Assembly: GCA_902489295.1 (NCBI GenBank)
Contig: CABTZM010000002.1
Location: 1-30,485, forward strand
Origin: an uncultured Collinsella sp.
GTDB lineage: Bacteria > Actinomycetota > Coriobacteriia > Coriobacteriales > Coriobacteriaceae
Reading direction: 5' to 3'
Length of the DNA stretch: 30,485 nucleotides
The position numbers and the translations under genes are program-made. This document shows, one piece after another, positions 1 to 7,469 of this stretch. Under the pieces are notes generated by a model, which searched no databases, was not told the origin of the DNA, and saw nothing but the letters and a program-made list of their open reading frames with translations. Within the stretch, counting starts at the first letter, position 1; every line of letters begins with the position of its first letter.

Positions 1-42
1 GGTCGCGCTTTCCCAAAGGGGGTCCTCTGGGAAAGCGCGACC
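1..42. repeat. perfect inverted repeat (hairpin 1 of 3)
   Basis: Arms 1-15 and 28-42 are perfectly complementary over 15 bp, with a 12-nt loop. The arm carries the block GCTTTCC/GGAAAGC, which is also found in the next two hairpins and in the hairpin at the far right end of the window. No gene lies here. The left arm starts at the window edge, so the stem may be longer. Confidence 0.8.
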
Positions 43-60
43 CAGAATTCGGCATAATAA

Positions 61-106
61 TGGGGCACAGTTTCCGGTTGAGCTGTCTAACGGAAACTGT
101 GCCCCA
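61..106. repeat. perfect inverted repeat (hairpin 2 of 3)
   Basis: Arms 61-76 and 91-106 form a perfect 16-bp stem with a 14-nt loop. The apical part of the stem is TTTCCG/CGGAAA, and the loop contains CTGTCT; both are shared with hairpin 3. It is not followed by a clear T tract on either strand, so it is not simply an intrinsic terminator. Confidence 0.85.
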
Positions 107-123
107 GAATGAGCACTCAAAAC

Positions 124-167
124 GGGGCAGGCTTTCCGTAACAACTGTCTGGCGGAAAGCCTGCTCC
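124..167. repeat. inverted repeat (hairpin 3 of 3), possible lacI terminator
   Basis: Arms 124-138 and 153-167 pair over 15 positions with one G-T wobble, closing a 14-nt loop that contains CTGTCT. It sits 6 nt past the stop codon of the minus-strand LacI gene, and in that direction it is followed by GTTTTG. It could therefore end that transcript, although the T tract is short. Its similarity to hairpin 2 suggests a repeated element rather than an isolated terminator. Confidence 0.7.
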
Positions 168-173
168 AATTTC

Positions 174-1190
174 TTATAGCGAGTCTCTCTGGATCAGCTG
201 CATGTGCATCACGGAGGTGGTGGGCTTGGCACCCTTGATCATGTCGAGCGCAATGTTGGCGGCCATGTGGCCTTCTTCGCGCAGGGGCTGGCGGACGGTC
301 GTGAGCGCGGGGACGCAGCGCGTCGCAATCTCGTGATCGTCGAAGCCGACGACAGAAATGTCCGCCGGAACGGATAGGCCTGCCTCGTTGAGTGCGGTGA
401 TGACGCCAGCCGCGATACGGTCCGATCCGCAGAGCACGCCATCGAAAGCAATCTCGCGCGCGAGGATCTGGTGCATGGCCTGATAGCCGTCTCCGTTGTT
501 CCAGCCGGTATAGATAACGTTTGCGTCTGGGAGGTCTTCGCCCAAGACGGCGCGGTAGCCGCGCAGGCGGTCGACAACGGCGGGGTTGTCTTGCGGTCCC
601 AACACGGCGACGATATCTTTGCGCCCTCGCTCCTTCATAGCGAGCGCTGCAAAGCGTCCGCCCTCTTCGTCGTCAGAGTAGACCGTCGAGAACACATCGC
701 GATAGGGGTGGCCCTCGAGCTGGCCGCACAACACGGTGGGTACGCCCAGCTCGCACAGTACCTCGAGCAGCTCGCTGCCCTTGTAGGGGGAGACGTCGAT
801 CACGGCGTCGAACGAGCGGCGCTCAAAGTGCTCGCGTGCGCGGTTGCGCTCATGCGTAGAAGACGCCTGCAAGATAACGGGCAGATAGGACGACTCCGAC
901 AGTTCCTCGGTAATGCCGCTCAAAAACTCGCTATAGGTGGGGTCGCTGAAGAGTTCACTCAGGGGCTCGGTCACGAGCACGGCGATGATTTCCGTGCGCC
1001 CGACAGCGAGCGCTCGGCCACGAGCGTTGGGGACAAAATTGACTTCCTTGGCCGCCGCGCGGACGCGCTTTTTGGTTTCCTCGCTAATGCGGGGCGAATC
1101 GTTGAGAGCGCGCGATGCCGTGGAGCGCGACACGCCGGCAGCTGCGGCAACCTCGGCAAGCGTAGGTGCGGTGCGAACTGGTTGGGTCAT
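174..1190 (-). CDS. LacI-family transcriptional regulator of the beta-galactosidase operon
   Basis: This 338-residue protein has the standard LacI/GalR layout. An N-terminal helix-turn-helix (about residues 10-30, TLAEVAAAAGVSRSTASRAL) and hinge helix are followed by a periplasmic-binding-protein-like sensor domain from about residue 65, beginning with the typical run EIIAVLVTEP. The conserved DISVVGFDD segment near the C terminus supports effector binding and dimerisation. The start is ATG 1190, preceded by an AGGAGA Shine-Dalgarno. The gene is divergent from lacZ, and the shared 376-bp region holds three copies of a palindrome with a central CG, as LacI-family operators have. I infer that it represses the lacZ-ebgC operon; the inducer is unknown (galactoside or galacto-oligosaccharide is likely). 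Confidence 0.9.
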   Translation of the reverse strand: MTQPVRTAPTLAEVAAAAGVSRSTASRALNDSPRISEETKKRVRAAAKEVNFVPNARGRALAVGRTEIIAVLVTEPLSELFSDPTYSEFLSGITEELSESSYLPVILQASSTHERNRAREHFERRSFDAVIDVSPYKGSELLEVLCELGVPTVLCGQLEGHPYRDVFSTVYSDDEEGGRFAALAMKERGRKDIVAVLGPQDNPAVVDRLRGYRAVLGEDLPDANVIYTGWNNGDGYQAMHQILAREIAFDGVLCGSDRIAAGVITALNEAGLSVPADISVVGFDDHEIATRCVPALTTVRQPLREEGHMAANIALDMIKGAKPTTSVMHMQLIQRDSL

Positions 1191-1434
1191 GGCGTCTCCT
1201 GGAGAATGCGGTCGATGTTGTCGCTGATACGGGCTGGTGCGGATACAGCTTACTATAGTGCGCCTGAACAGCGTTCATGATATCCGGTGACCGGTGTCGT
1301 TTTGCAACCAAGCCGCAATCGAATACGTCTCGTATGGGTGAGATGTCAGCGGGCGTGGCGGTTGCCTACGAGCTTAAGAACGATGTCTTGCGCTGAGTTT
1401 CGATACTCAGGGTGACATAAGTGTCGCGGTTGTA

Positions 1435-1444
1435 CAACCGGTTG
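1435..1444. promoter_or_regulatory. LacI-type operator copy 1 (CAACCGGTTG)
   Basis: A perfect 10-bp palindrome with a central CG, inside the larger shared string ACAACCGGTTGCA. The same string recurs at 1479-1491 and 1521-1533. Centre-to-centre spacing is 45 bp to copy 2. It lies upstream of the predicted lacZ promoter. Confidence 0.8.
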
Positions 1445-1446
1445 CA

Positions 1447-1473
1447 CCGTTAACCCGACCAAATCGACCGTTC
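1447..1473 (+). promoter_or_regulatory. CCGTT-N16-CCGTTC tripartite element (lacZ copy)
   Basis: CCGTT at 1447-1451 and CCGTTC at 1468-1473 form a direct repeat with 21-bp periodicity, with AAATC between them at 1461-1465. The same layout occurs at 12424-12450, 17351-17377 and 23814-23840, each time just upstream of a sugar-operon promoter. I infer a binding site for a shared activator or global regulator. Confidence 0.55.
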
Positions 1474-1479
1474 AGCGGA

Positions 1480-1489
1480 CAACCGGTTG
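1480..1489. promoter_or_regulatory. LacI-type operator copy 2, overlapping the lacZ -35
   Basis: A perfect CAACCGGTTG palindrome. It overlaps the candidate -35 hexamer TTGCAC (1487-1492), so bound repressor would block RNA polymerase. Copy 3 is 42 bp downstream, about four helical turns, which suits looping or cooperative binding. Confidence 0.8.
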
Positions 1490-1516
1490 CACAGTATTTT
1501 GCATCGCCCGTAAGAT
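1487..1516 (+). promoter_or_regulatory. predicted sigma-A promoter of lacZ
   Basis: A -35 TTGCAC (1487-1492) and a -10 TAAGAT (1511-1516) are separated by 18 bp. Transcription would start near 1523, inside operator copy 3. The fit of operators 2 and 3 over the -35 and start site supports this placement. Confidence 0.55.
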
Positions 1517-1521
1517 AAGGA

Positions 1522-1531
1522 CAACCGGTTG
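1522..1531. promoter_or_regulatory. LacI-type operator copy 3
   Basis: The third perfect CAACCGGTTG palindrome, flanked by the same A and CA as the other copies. It lies at the predicted transcription start and 23 bp before the lacZ Shine-Dalgarno AAGGAG (1554-1559). Confidence 0.8.
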
Positions 1532-1566
1532 CACAAGAATCACTACGATGACGAAGGAGCATCACC

Positions 1567-4500
1567 ATGGACACCATTAACGATTGGGAAAACCAAGCGC
1601 TCACCCACAGGAACCGCCTGGCACCCCATGCGTACTTTATGGGCTACGAGACCGCCGATCTCGCTGCAACGTACGGCCGTGAGCTGTCGCGCGGGTTTGT
1701 CCAGCTGTCCGGCTCGTGGCAGTTCCGCCTCTTTGAGGGCCCCGCTGCCGTCTCCAACGAGGAACTCTCCACGTACAAGCCCGAGTGGGATCACGTGGAG
1801 GTTCCGCACCTGTGGCAGGTGGACGGCTATGGCAACCTTGCCTACACCGACGAGGGTTTCCCGTTCCCGGTGGACCAGCCGTTCGTTCCCTCCGACGACC
1901 CCACGGGCGTCTACCAGCGCATCGTCAACCTTCCCGCCGTTCCTGCCGGCGCTCGCGAGATCATTCGCTTTGACGGCATCGAGAGCTATGGCGAGCTGTA
2001 CGTCAACGGCCAGTTTATCGGCATGACCAAGGGTTCGCGTCTGTCTGCCGAGTTCGACGTGACCGACGCGCTCGTCGAGGGCGACAACCTGTTTGCGGTC
2101 AAGGTCCTGCAGTACAGCGATGGCAGCTATATCGAGGATCAGGATATGTGGTGGGCCTCGGGCATCTTCCGCGATGTGTACCTTATGCAGCGTCCCGCCG
2201 CGCACCTGGTCGACTTTAGGTTCCGCACGCACCGCGAGGGCGATGCCGCTCTAATCACGCTCGATACGGTGGCCGAGGGAGCTACCCGCGTTGTGTATAC
2301 GCTCAGCGATGGCGAGAACGTGGTGGCTACGGGCGAGTGCGTCGACGGCCATGCCGAGTGCAGCGTTGCTGATGCCCACTTCTGGAACCCCGAGGCCCCC
2401 TTCCTCTATGACCTTACGTTTGAGGTCTACGACGGTGACGAGGTCAGCGAGTACGTTCCGCATCGCCAGGGTCTTGCCGAGGTGACGGTCGAGGGCAATC
2501 ATATCTACCTCAACGGCACTTACTTTAAGATGCATGGCGTCAACCGCCACGATCACGACGATCACAAGGGCCGCGCCGTGGGCCTCGATCGCATGCGCCG
2601 CGACCTGGAGCTCATGAAGCAGCACAACATCAACGCGGTGCGCACGTCCCACTACGCCAACGACCCGCGCTTTTACGAGCTGTGCGACGAGTATGGCATC
2701 ATGCTGGTCGCCGAGACCGATATGGAGAGCCATGGCTTCGAGAATATCGGCAATATCGCCCTGGTCACCGACGACCCGGCATGGGAGCCGGCCTACGTCG
2801 ACCGCATCGAGCGCCTGGTGATGCAGGAGCGCAACCACGCCTGCATCATTATGTGGTCGATGGGCAACGAGAGCGGCTATGGCTGCAACATCCGCGCGAT
2901 GTACGCCAAGGCTCACGAGCTCGACGGTCGTCCGGTCCACTACGAGGAGGATCGCAACGCCGATACCGTCGACGTTATCTCCACCATGTACTCCCGCGTG
3001 TCGCAGATGAACGACTTTGGTGAGCATCCATTCCCCAAGCCGCGCATCAACTGCGAGTACGGTCACTCCATGGGCAACGGCCCCGGAGGCCTGTCCGAGT
3101 ATCAGGAGGTCTTCGATCGCTGGGATTGCATCCAAGGCCAGTTTATCTGGGAATGGTGCGACCACGGTTTGGCTGCTGTGACCGAGGACGGCGTTGCCTA
3201 CGACATGTACGGCGGCGACAACGGCGACTACCCCAACAACAGCAACTTCTGCATCGATGGCATGGTGTTCCCTTGGCAGCAGCCGAGCCCGGGCCTCACT
3301 GAGTATGGCCAGGTCATCTGCCCGGTTCGCATGGCTTATGACACCGAGGCGGGCGAGCTGACCGTCACCAACAAGCGTTGGTTCACCACTCTCGAGGATG
3401 TCTGCCTGTCGGCCGAGACCCTGGTGGACGGCGACGTGGTCAGCCGCAAGACGCTCATGCCCGGTGCGGTTGCCCCCGGCGAGTCCGTCCAGCTGCCACT
3501 GGTGATTCATGAGGCCGCGGTAGGCGAGACCCTGCTGACTGTGCGCGCCTACACCATGGCCGCTCACGTCTGGTGCGAGCCGATGTTCCAACTGGGCGCA
3601 AGCCAGTTTGCCATCGCAAACCATCCGGCGCCGGCCATTGCGGCTCCCACTCGTCCTGAGCTTACGGTCGAGGAGACCGAGCAGGAGATTCGCATTCACT
3701 CCCTCAACGGCGAGCTGACCTTCAGCAAGGTAAACGGTACCGTGAGCGAGTGGAAGGCATCCGGCCGCGACGTCATGGCCTCTGGTCCCCAGGTTGGTTT
3801 TTGGCATCCGCTCGTCGACAACCACGCTCAGGAGTATGACTCCCTGTGGAAGGACAACTTCATCGATGTGATGCAGACGTCTACCCGCAAGGTTTCTTGG
3901 AAGCAGGACGGCAATGCGGTCGTCGTTACCGTGAGCCAGCGTATCGCTCCTCCCGTCCGCGCGTTCGGCATGCGCGTCGAGCTCGTCTACACCGTGCTTC
4001 CGAGCGGTCGCGTCGACCTCAAGGTTTCCGGCGAGCCCTACGGTGACTATTCGGACATCATCCCGCGCATCGGCATCTCCTTCGAGGTCCCCGGTTGCGA
4101 TCGCGCCGTCGAGTGGTATGGCCACGGCCCGGGCGAGAACTATCCGGACTCGCTGCGCGCCAACCCGGTCGGTCATTACCGCACCACGGTCGACGATATG
4201 TTCACGCCCTACGTTATGCCTCAGGACTGCGCCAACCGCGAGGGTACCCGCTGGGTTGCCCTGCGCTCTAGCCACGGTGACGGTCTGGTCGTGACGCGTC
4301 CGAGCGACGCCGCTTCCAACCCGTTCTCGTTCTCGGCATGGCCCTATAGCTGCGAGGCCATCGATAACGCCAAGCACGTCTACGACCTTGTCAAGGGCGA
4401 TACGGTCACGGTCAACATCAACGACCAGTTGCTCGGCCTTGGCTCGAACTCTTGGGGTTCCGAGGTGCTCGATTCCTATCGCACCCGTTTTGAGAGCTTC

Positions 4501-4575
4501 AGCTTTGAGGTGTCCCTGCGACCGCTGACGTCTGCCGATCTGGCTCAGGCGCTGGCACCCATTAAGGAGGCATAA
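1567..4575 (+). CDS. lacZ: GH2 beta-galactosidase (LacZ/EbgA type)
   Basis: It hydrolyses terminal beta-galactosides in the cytoplasm; no signal peptide is seen. The 1002-residue length matches LacZ/EbgA. The order is a GH2 sugar-binding domain (about 40-210), an Ig-like domain (about 215-305), the catalytic barrel (about 310-590) and a C-terminal Bgal_small_N domain (about 700-985). The acid/base is Glu435 in WSMGNESGYG, and the nucleophile is Glu497 in CEYGHSMGNG. GVNRHDHDDH (about 323-332) is the other family signature. ATG 1567 is preceded by AAGGAG. The next gene, an EbgC homologue, starts 4 nt after the stop, which points to the EbgA/EbgC arrangement. Natural substrates could be lactose or galactan side chains of pectin; no sugar transporter is adjacent. 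Confidence 0.95.
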   Translation: MDTINDWENQALTHRNRLAPHAYFMGYETADLAATYGRELSRGFVQLSGSWQFRLFEGPAAVSNEELSTYKPEWDHVEVPHLWQVDGYGNLAYTDEGFPFPVDQPFVPSDDPTGVYQRIVNLPAVPAGAREIIRFDGIESYGELYVNGQFIGMTKGSRLSAEFDVTDALVEGDNLFAVKVLQYSDGSYIEDQDMWWASGIFRDVYLMQRPAAHLVDFRFRTHREGDAALITLDTVAEGATRVVYTLSDGENVVATGECVDGHAECSVADAHFWNPEAPFLYDLTFEVYDGDEVSEYVPHRQGLAEVTVEGNHIYLNGTYFKMHGVNRHDHDDHKGRAVGLDRMRRDLELMKQHNINAVRTSHYANDPRFYELCDEYGIMLVAETDMESHGFENIGNIALVTDDPAWEPAYVDRIERLVMQERNHACIIMWSMGNESGYGCNIRAMYAKAHELDGRPVHYEEDRNADTVDVISTMYSRVSQMNDFGEHPFPKPRINCEYGHSMGNGPGGLSEYQEVFDRWDCIQGQFIWEWCDHGLAAVTEDGVAYDMYGGDNGDYPNNSNFCIDGMVFPWQQPSPGLTEYGQVICPVRMAYDTEAGELTVTNKRWFTTLEDVCLSAETLVDGDVVSRKTLMPGAVAPGESVQLPLVIHEAAVGETLLTVRAYTMAAHVWCEPMFQLGASQFAIANHPAPAIAAPTRPELTVEETEQEIRIHSLNGELTFSKVNGTVSEWKASGRDVMASGPQVGFWHPLVDNHAQEYDSLWKDNFIDVMQTSTRKVSWKQDGNAVVVTVSQRIAPPVRAFGMRVELVYTVLPSGRVDLKVSGEPYGDYSDIIPRIGISFEVPGCDRAVEWYGHGPGENYPDSLRANPVGHYRTTVDDMFTPYVMPQDCANREGTRWVALRSSHGDGLVVTRPSDAASNPFSFSAWPYSCEAIDNAKHVYDLVKGDTVTVNINDQLLGLGSNSWGSEVLDSYRTRFESFSFEVSLRPLTSADLAQALAPIKEA

Positions 4576-4578
4576 GCC

Positions 4579-5034
4579 ATGCATGTCTTTAACTCGCGCG
4601 CCGATTTCGACGCTCAGATGAAGTCCGTCAAGAAGTGGATGCGCACCGGCCAGGCGCTCGATGGCGTTGCCGACCTACAGCACGACGTGGCTTACTCCAT
4701 CGGCGACTCGTTGGTGTACTGGTGGGTCTATGCCCGCGAGGCCGCAACCGCCGATCTGGTCGGTCACCGTCGCTACCATGCCGTGCTCGCTCCGCTCGAC
4801 GGCGACCTGACCGTCGAGGTTGCCCCCAAGGCAGGCCTCACCTGCACCCGCGCTTACAGCGATATCGATGATCGCGAGCGCTTTGAGGGGGCGGGGGAGA
4901 CCGTGACGATTCCCGCCGGCGGCGTTGCCGTCGTCGAGATCGACGAGGCTTACCGTGTTATCGCCGAGGCTTCGGATCCCCGCGTCGTGGTACTGCACGT
5001 GACGGTCGAAGGTTATTCCTTCCCCAACAAGTAG
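4579..5034 (+). CDS. ebgC: EbgC/YhcH-family protein (beta-galactosidase small subunit type)
   Basis: A 151-residue protein of the YhcH/YjgK/YiaL family, which includes E. coli EbgC (149 residues), the small subunit needed for full activity of the Ebg beta-galactosidase. The family fold is a metal-binding cupin-like beta sandwich. The segment VGHRRYHAVLAPLDGDLTVEV (about residues 61-81, between two helical parts) and the C-terminal VVLHVTVEGY are typical. An AAGGAGG Shine-Dalgarno sits inside the end of lacZ and the intergenic gap is 4 nt, so the two genes are surely co-transcribed and probably coupled. Some family members instead act on sugar anomers or sialic acid derivatives; position next to a LacZ favours the EbgC role. 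Confidence 0.85.
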   Translation: MHVFNSRADFDAQMKSVKKWMRTGQALDGVADLQHDVAYSIGDSLVYWWVYAREAATADLVGHRRYHAVLAPLDGDLTVEVAPKAGLTCTRAYSDIDDRERFEGAGETVTIPAGGVAVVEIDEAYRVIAEASDPRVVVLHVTVEGYSFPNK

Positions 5035-5120
5035 TATTCGTCCGTTTGGACGTTTGCTTCGCGCCGTTAAGGGGGATGGCTTTGTTGACTCCCTTTTCCC
5101 CATTCCCCTTAGCAGGTGCG

Positions 5121-5155
5121 CCGTCCGCGATTGCACTTGCAGCTCGGACGGTTTT
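5121..5155 (+). terminator. terminator-like hairpin after ebgC
   Basis: Arms CCGTCCG (5121-5127) and CGGACGG (5145-5151) form a 7-bp stem with a 17-nt loop, followed by TTTT (5152-5155). It lies between ebgC and the permease gene and probably separates the two units. A smaller hairpin (5039-5043 with 5048-5052) precedes it. Confidence 0.5.
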
Positions 5156-5187
5156 GGATGACATTTAATAGATGATTGGGAGGGCTT

Positions 5188-6651
5188 ATGAGCTCTGAAA
5201 AACGAGGAACGATCGGTTCGTTCGCTCTGCTGGGCATGACGGTCGCCGCCGTGTTCGGTATCAAGAACATCATCAACAACAACGCGGCCATCGGCTTGGC
5301 AGCTGCGCCGTCGTTCTTCTTCGCCACGCTTTTGTACTTTGTCCCCTATACCCTGGTTACCGCCGAGTTCGTCGGCCTCAACAAGGACTCCGAGTCGGGC
5401 GTGTACGCATGGGTTAAGACCTCGATGGGTGGTCGCTGGGCGTTCCTGACGGCATTTAGCTACTGGTTCGTTAACCTGTTCTTCTTTGCGTCCGTCCTGC
5501 CTAATGTCATCATCTACGCGAGCTACGTGTTCTTTGGTGCCAACGCCGAGCTTTCGCAGCTGTGGATCACCATTATCGAGATCGTCGTCTTTGCTATCGC
5601 CACGTGGGTTTCGACCAAGGGCGCTAAGTGGATCGGCTCCATTTCCTCCTTCGGTTCGACCGCGGCTCTCGGCCTGACCGCCGTGTTCATCCTGCTGTCC
5701 CTGGCTGCTGCCTTTGGCGGCGTTGAGTTCGCTACGGCTCCTACTCCCGCTAACATGGCTCCCGACATGAGCAACTTCGCAACTGCGTGGGGCTTCTTCG
5801 GTACGCTTGCCTGGATCATCCAGGGCGTTGGCGGCGCTGAGTCTGTCGGCGTGTTCCTTAACGACCTTAAGGGTGGCGTCAAGGCCTTCGTGCGCACCGT
5901 CGTTATCGCCGGCCTGACCATCGGCCTTCTGTATGCAGGCGCTTCGCTGCTGGTTAACCTGTTCATCCCCGAGGGCGGCGTTGCCATCTCCACCGGTATC
6001 TTCGACGTATTCGGCGCTGTCTTTGCCCACTTTGGCATTCCCATGGAAGTGTCTACGCGCGCCATCGGCTTGATCCTTCTCGCCGCCACGCTGGGCTCCC
6101 TCATGATGTGGACCTCCGCTCCCATCAAGGTTTTCTTCACCGAGATCCCCAAGGGCGTCTTTGGTAGCAAGATCGTCGAGCTCAACGAGCATGGCATTCC
6201 CGCCCGCGCCGCTTGGTTGCAGTTCGCCATCGTCGTCCCCATCCTGATCATCCCGGCCCTGGGCTCTGGTAACCTCGACGACCTGCTCATGATTGTCACC
6301 AACATGACGGCTGCCACCGCTCTGCTCCCGCCGCTGCTGATCCTGCTTGCCTACTTTATGCTGCGTAAGAACTTCGACGCTGCTCCCCGTGGCTTCCGCA
6401 TGGGTTCGCGTACCTTTGGCCTGGTCATTGCTGCATTCCTGCTTGTGGTCTTCTGCTTCGTGCTTATCTGCGGCACCATTCCGCTCGATCAGCCTCTGTG
6501 GCTGACGCTGGTCTACAACGTTGGCGGCGTGGTTGTCTTCCTGGGCCTTGCCGTGATGTGGTACAACCGCTACATTAACCGCCTGCGCGAGACCGATCCC
6601 GAGGCCGCCGAGAACGAGCTTCGCCCCTCCGTCCTCGACATGATGGAGTAG
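5188..6651 (+). CDS. APC-superfamily amino acid permease (YjeM/GadC-like)
   Basis: A 487-residue integral membrane protein with about 12 predicted hydrophobic segments, as in the glutamate/GABA-antiporter branch of the APC superfamily. The N-terminal SFALLGMTVAAVFGIKNI and the following ESGVYAWVKTSMG are the usual first-helix and loop signatures, closest in style to YjeM. The substrate cannot be read from sequence; an amino acid or amino-acid/amine exchange is likely. I place the start at ATG 5188, because GGAGG at 5179-5183 gives a proper ribosome site. An in-frame TTG at 5176 lies upstream of that site and is less likely. The gene stands alone, between the hairpin at 5121 and a strong terminator at 6703. 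Confidence 0.85.
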   Translation: MSSEKRGTIGSFALLGMTVAAVFGIKNIINNNAAIGLAAAPSFFFATLLYFVPYTLVTAEFVGLNKDSESGVYAWVKTSMGGRWAFLTAFSYWFVNLFFFASVLPNVIIYASYVFFGANAELSQLWITIIEIVVFAIATWVSTKGAKWIGSISSFGSTAALGLTAVFILLSLAAAFGGVEFATAPTPANMAPDMSNFATAWGFFGTLAWIIQGVGGAESVGVFLNDLKGGVKAFVRTVVIAGLTIGLLYAGASLLVNLFIPEGGVAISTGIFDVFGAVFAHFGIPMEVSTRAIGLILLAATLGSLMMWTSAPIKVFFTEIPKGVFGSKIVELNEHGIPARAAWLQFAIVVPILIIPALGSGNLDDLLMIVTNMTAATALLPPLLILLAYFMLRKNFDAAPRGFRMGSRTFGLVIAAFLLVVFCFVLICGTIPLDQPLWLTLVYNVGGVVVFLGLAVMWYNRYINRLRETDPEAAENELRPSVLDMME

Positions 6652-6702
6652 CGGCTAGGATTAATCTACGGCTGTGGAATAAATCGATTCCCTTTCCTAA
6701 GG

Positions 6703-6735
6703 AGGGGCCTTACGAGGCCCCTTCTTTTGTGTTTT
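6703..6735 (+). terminator. intrinsic terminator of the permease gene
   Basis: AGGGGCCT (6703-6710), loop TACG, AGGCCCCT (6715-6722), then a T-rich tract. A classic stem with a tetraloop, 52 nt after the stop codon. Confidence 0.9.
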
Positions 6736-6767
6736 GGGGCATGGTTTTGGACCCCGTGTTCAAAAAA

Positions 6768-6963
6768 TGCCAAATATGAGTACTGTTGCAAAAGAGGTGT
6801 CATATTTTTTGGCCTGTTCTGAGCGAAAATGGGCTCATAATCAATTTATCTAACCCCCTTTAAAGGGCGTTTGACGGCTTTCAACCTCTTCGAATCGCTC
6901 AAAGTAGGCAATTTGCTCTCGATTTTGCTGCTACTAAATTGGTGACAGTACTCATATTTGCCA
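6768..6963. repeat. inverted repeat pair bracketing an AT-rich element
   Basis: TGCCAAATATGAGTACTGT at 6768-6786 recurs inverted at 6945-6963 with 18 of 19 positions identical. The left arm can also fold locally: GCC, AAA and TATGA (6769-6779) pair with TCATA and GGC of 6800-6813 around a small bulge. The element resembles a miniature palindromic repeat rather than a terminator. Confidence 0.65.
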
Positions 6964-7073
6964 CTTTTTGCCCACGAGGTGTTCAGAGGAGCTCTCGACA
7001 AGCATCTAACGCTACAATAACTACCACGTGGCTGGGTTTTGCCGGCCGAATGTGCGATGTCGTGGGAGGGGAC

Positions 7074-7322
7074 ATGGTCGAGTTTACAAAGACGATTAAA
7101 GATCCGTTGGGATTGCATGCCCGCCCGGTTGCGCTGCTTTATGACATTATCGCCAAGCATCGTAGTGACGTGTCGGTTTCGATTGGCAATCGTCATGTCG
7201 ATGGCCGCGACGTTATAGGGCTCATGGCACTTTGTGGCGAATGTGGCGAGGACATCGTGTTCCGCGTTTCGGGCGTGGATGAGGCCTCCTGTGTCACATC
7301 GATCAGAAATCTCTCGCTCTAA
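7074..7322 (+). CDS. HPr-like phosphocarrier protein
   Basis: An 82-residue HPr-fold protein. The phosphorylatable histidine is His15 in GLHARPVA, so it can receive phosphate from Enzyme I and pass it on to PTS IIA domains. The start ATG 7074 follows GGAGG at 7065-7069; reading further upstream in frame would add residues with no HPr similarity. The usual regulatory Ser46 (in KSIMG of Firmicute HPr) is replaced: the aligned motif is GRDVIGLMAL, with Asp46. A short CGEC motif (residues 54-57) and Cys73 are unusual for HPr. It is a single-gene unit with its own terminator, and no ptsI or PTS permease lies nearby. It could be the general HPr of the cell or a specialised paralogue. Confidence 0.85.
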   Translation: MVEFTKTIKDPLGLHARPVALLYDIIAKHRSDVSVSIGNRHVDGRDVIGLMALCGECGEDIVFRVSGVDEASCVTSIRNLSL

Positions 7323-7331
7323 GCATGATAG

Positions 7332-7367
7332 GGCGCGGTAAAGGATGGTCCTTTGCCGCGCCTTTTT
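7332..7367 (+). terminator. intrinsic terminator of the HPr gene
   Basis: A long stem (7332-7345 with 7349-7362, including one G-T pair) is followed by TTTTT at 7363-7367. A strong rho-independent terminator, 10 nt after the stop codon. Confidence 0.92.
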
Positions 7368-7413
7368 GTTTCGTATAGGAAACTTTTTCGAAATCTGAAT
7401 GGGGACCCTTTCC

Positions 7414-7469
7414 AAAAAGTTAACCACGTGCTAGTTTACTATAGCGAACATAGACGTGGTTAACTTTTT
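7414..7469. promoter_or_regulatory. 16-bp perfect inverted repeat upstream of feoA, candidate iron box
   Basis: AAAAAGTTAACCACGT (7414-7429) recurs inverted at 7454-7469 around a 24-nt spacer that contains TACTAT, a possible -10. Each arm holds GTTAAC. The core AGTTAACC/GGTTAACT recurs before the Cys-rich feo peptide (10658-10667), and a related AAGTTA palindrome precedes feoB. I infer a double site for an iron-dependent repressor of DtxR or Fur type, which usually controls feo genes. Confidence 0.6.

Larger units (their letters stand above)
1191..1566. promoter_or_regulatory. divergent regulatory region lacI / lacZ
   Basis: This 376-bp gap holds no gene. Its right half contains the CCGTT element and three operators listed separately. 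The left half has a small perfect inverted repeat (1393-1410, 6-bp arms CTGAGT/ACTCAG). A TATAGT hexamer reads towards lacI (minus strand of 1252-1257) and could be its -10, but I see no convincing -35 for it. Confidence 0.6.
6652..7073. other. AT-rich intergenic region without a gene
   Basis: These 422 bp hold the permease terminator, a long imperfect inverted repeat pair (6768-6786 / 6945-6963) and the HPr promoter area. The segment is clearly more AT-rich than its surroundings. A TACAAT hexamer at 7013-7018 could be the HPr -10, but no good -35 sits at the right distance. I find no credible protein in either strand. Confidence 0.6.

Noticed and set aside
1..167. CRISPR array from repeated hairpins
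   Set aside because: Only three units; the outer stems differ between units, there are no spacer-like unique sequences of constant length and no cas genes.
2251..4584. 777-codon open frame on the minus strand opposite lacZ
   Set aside because: It mirrors the GC-rich lacZ gene, its translation is Val/Ala/Arg/His-rich with no domain, and lacZ has intact catalytic motifs and ribosome site.
6939..7073. Longer N terminus for HPr
   Set aside because: It would run into the inverted repeat element and shift His15 to residue 60; HPr begins at ATG 7074 with GGAGGGG before it.
6846..7427. 193-codon minus-strand frame over the AT-rich region and HPr
   Set aside because: It spans two terminators and a repeat, crosses HPr in antisense and has no recognisable domain.
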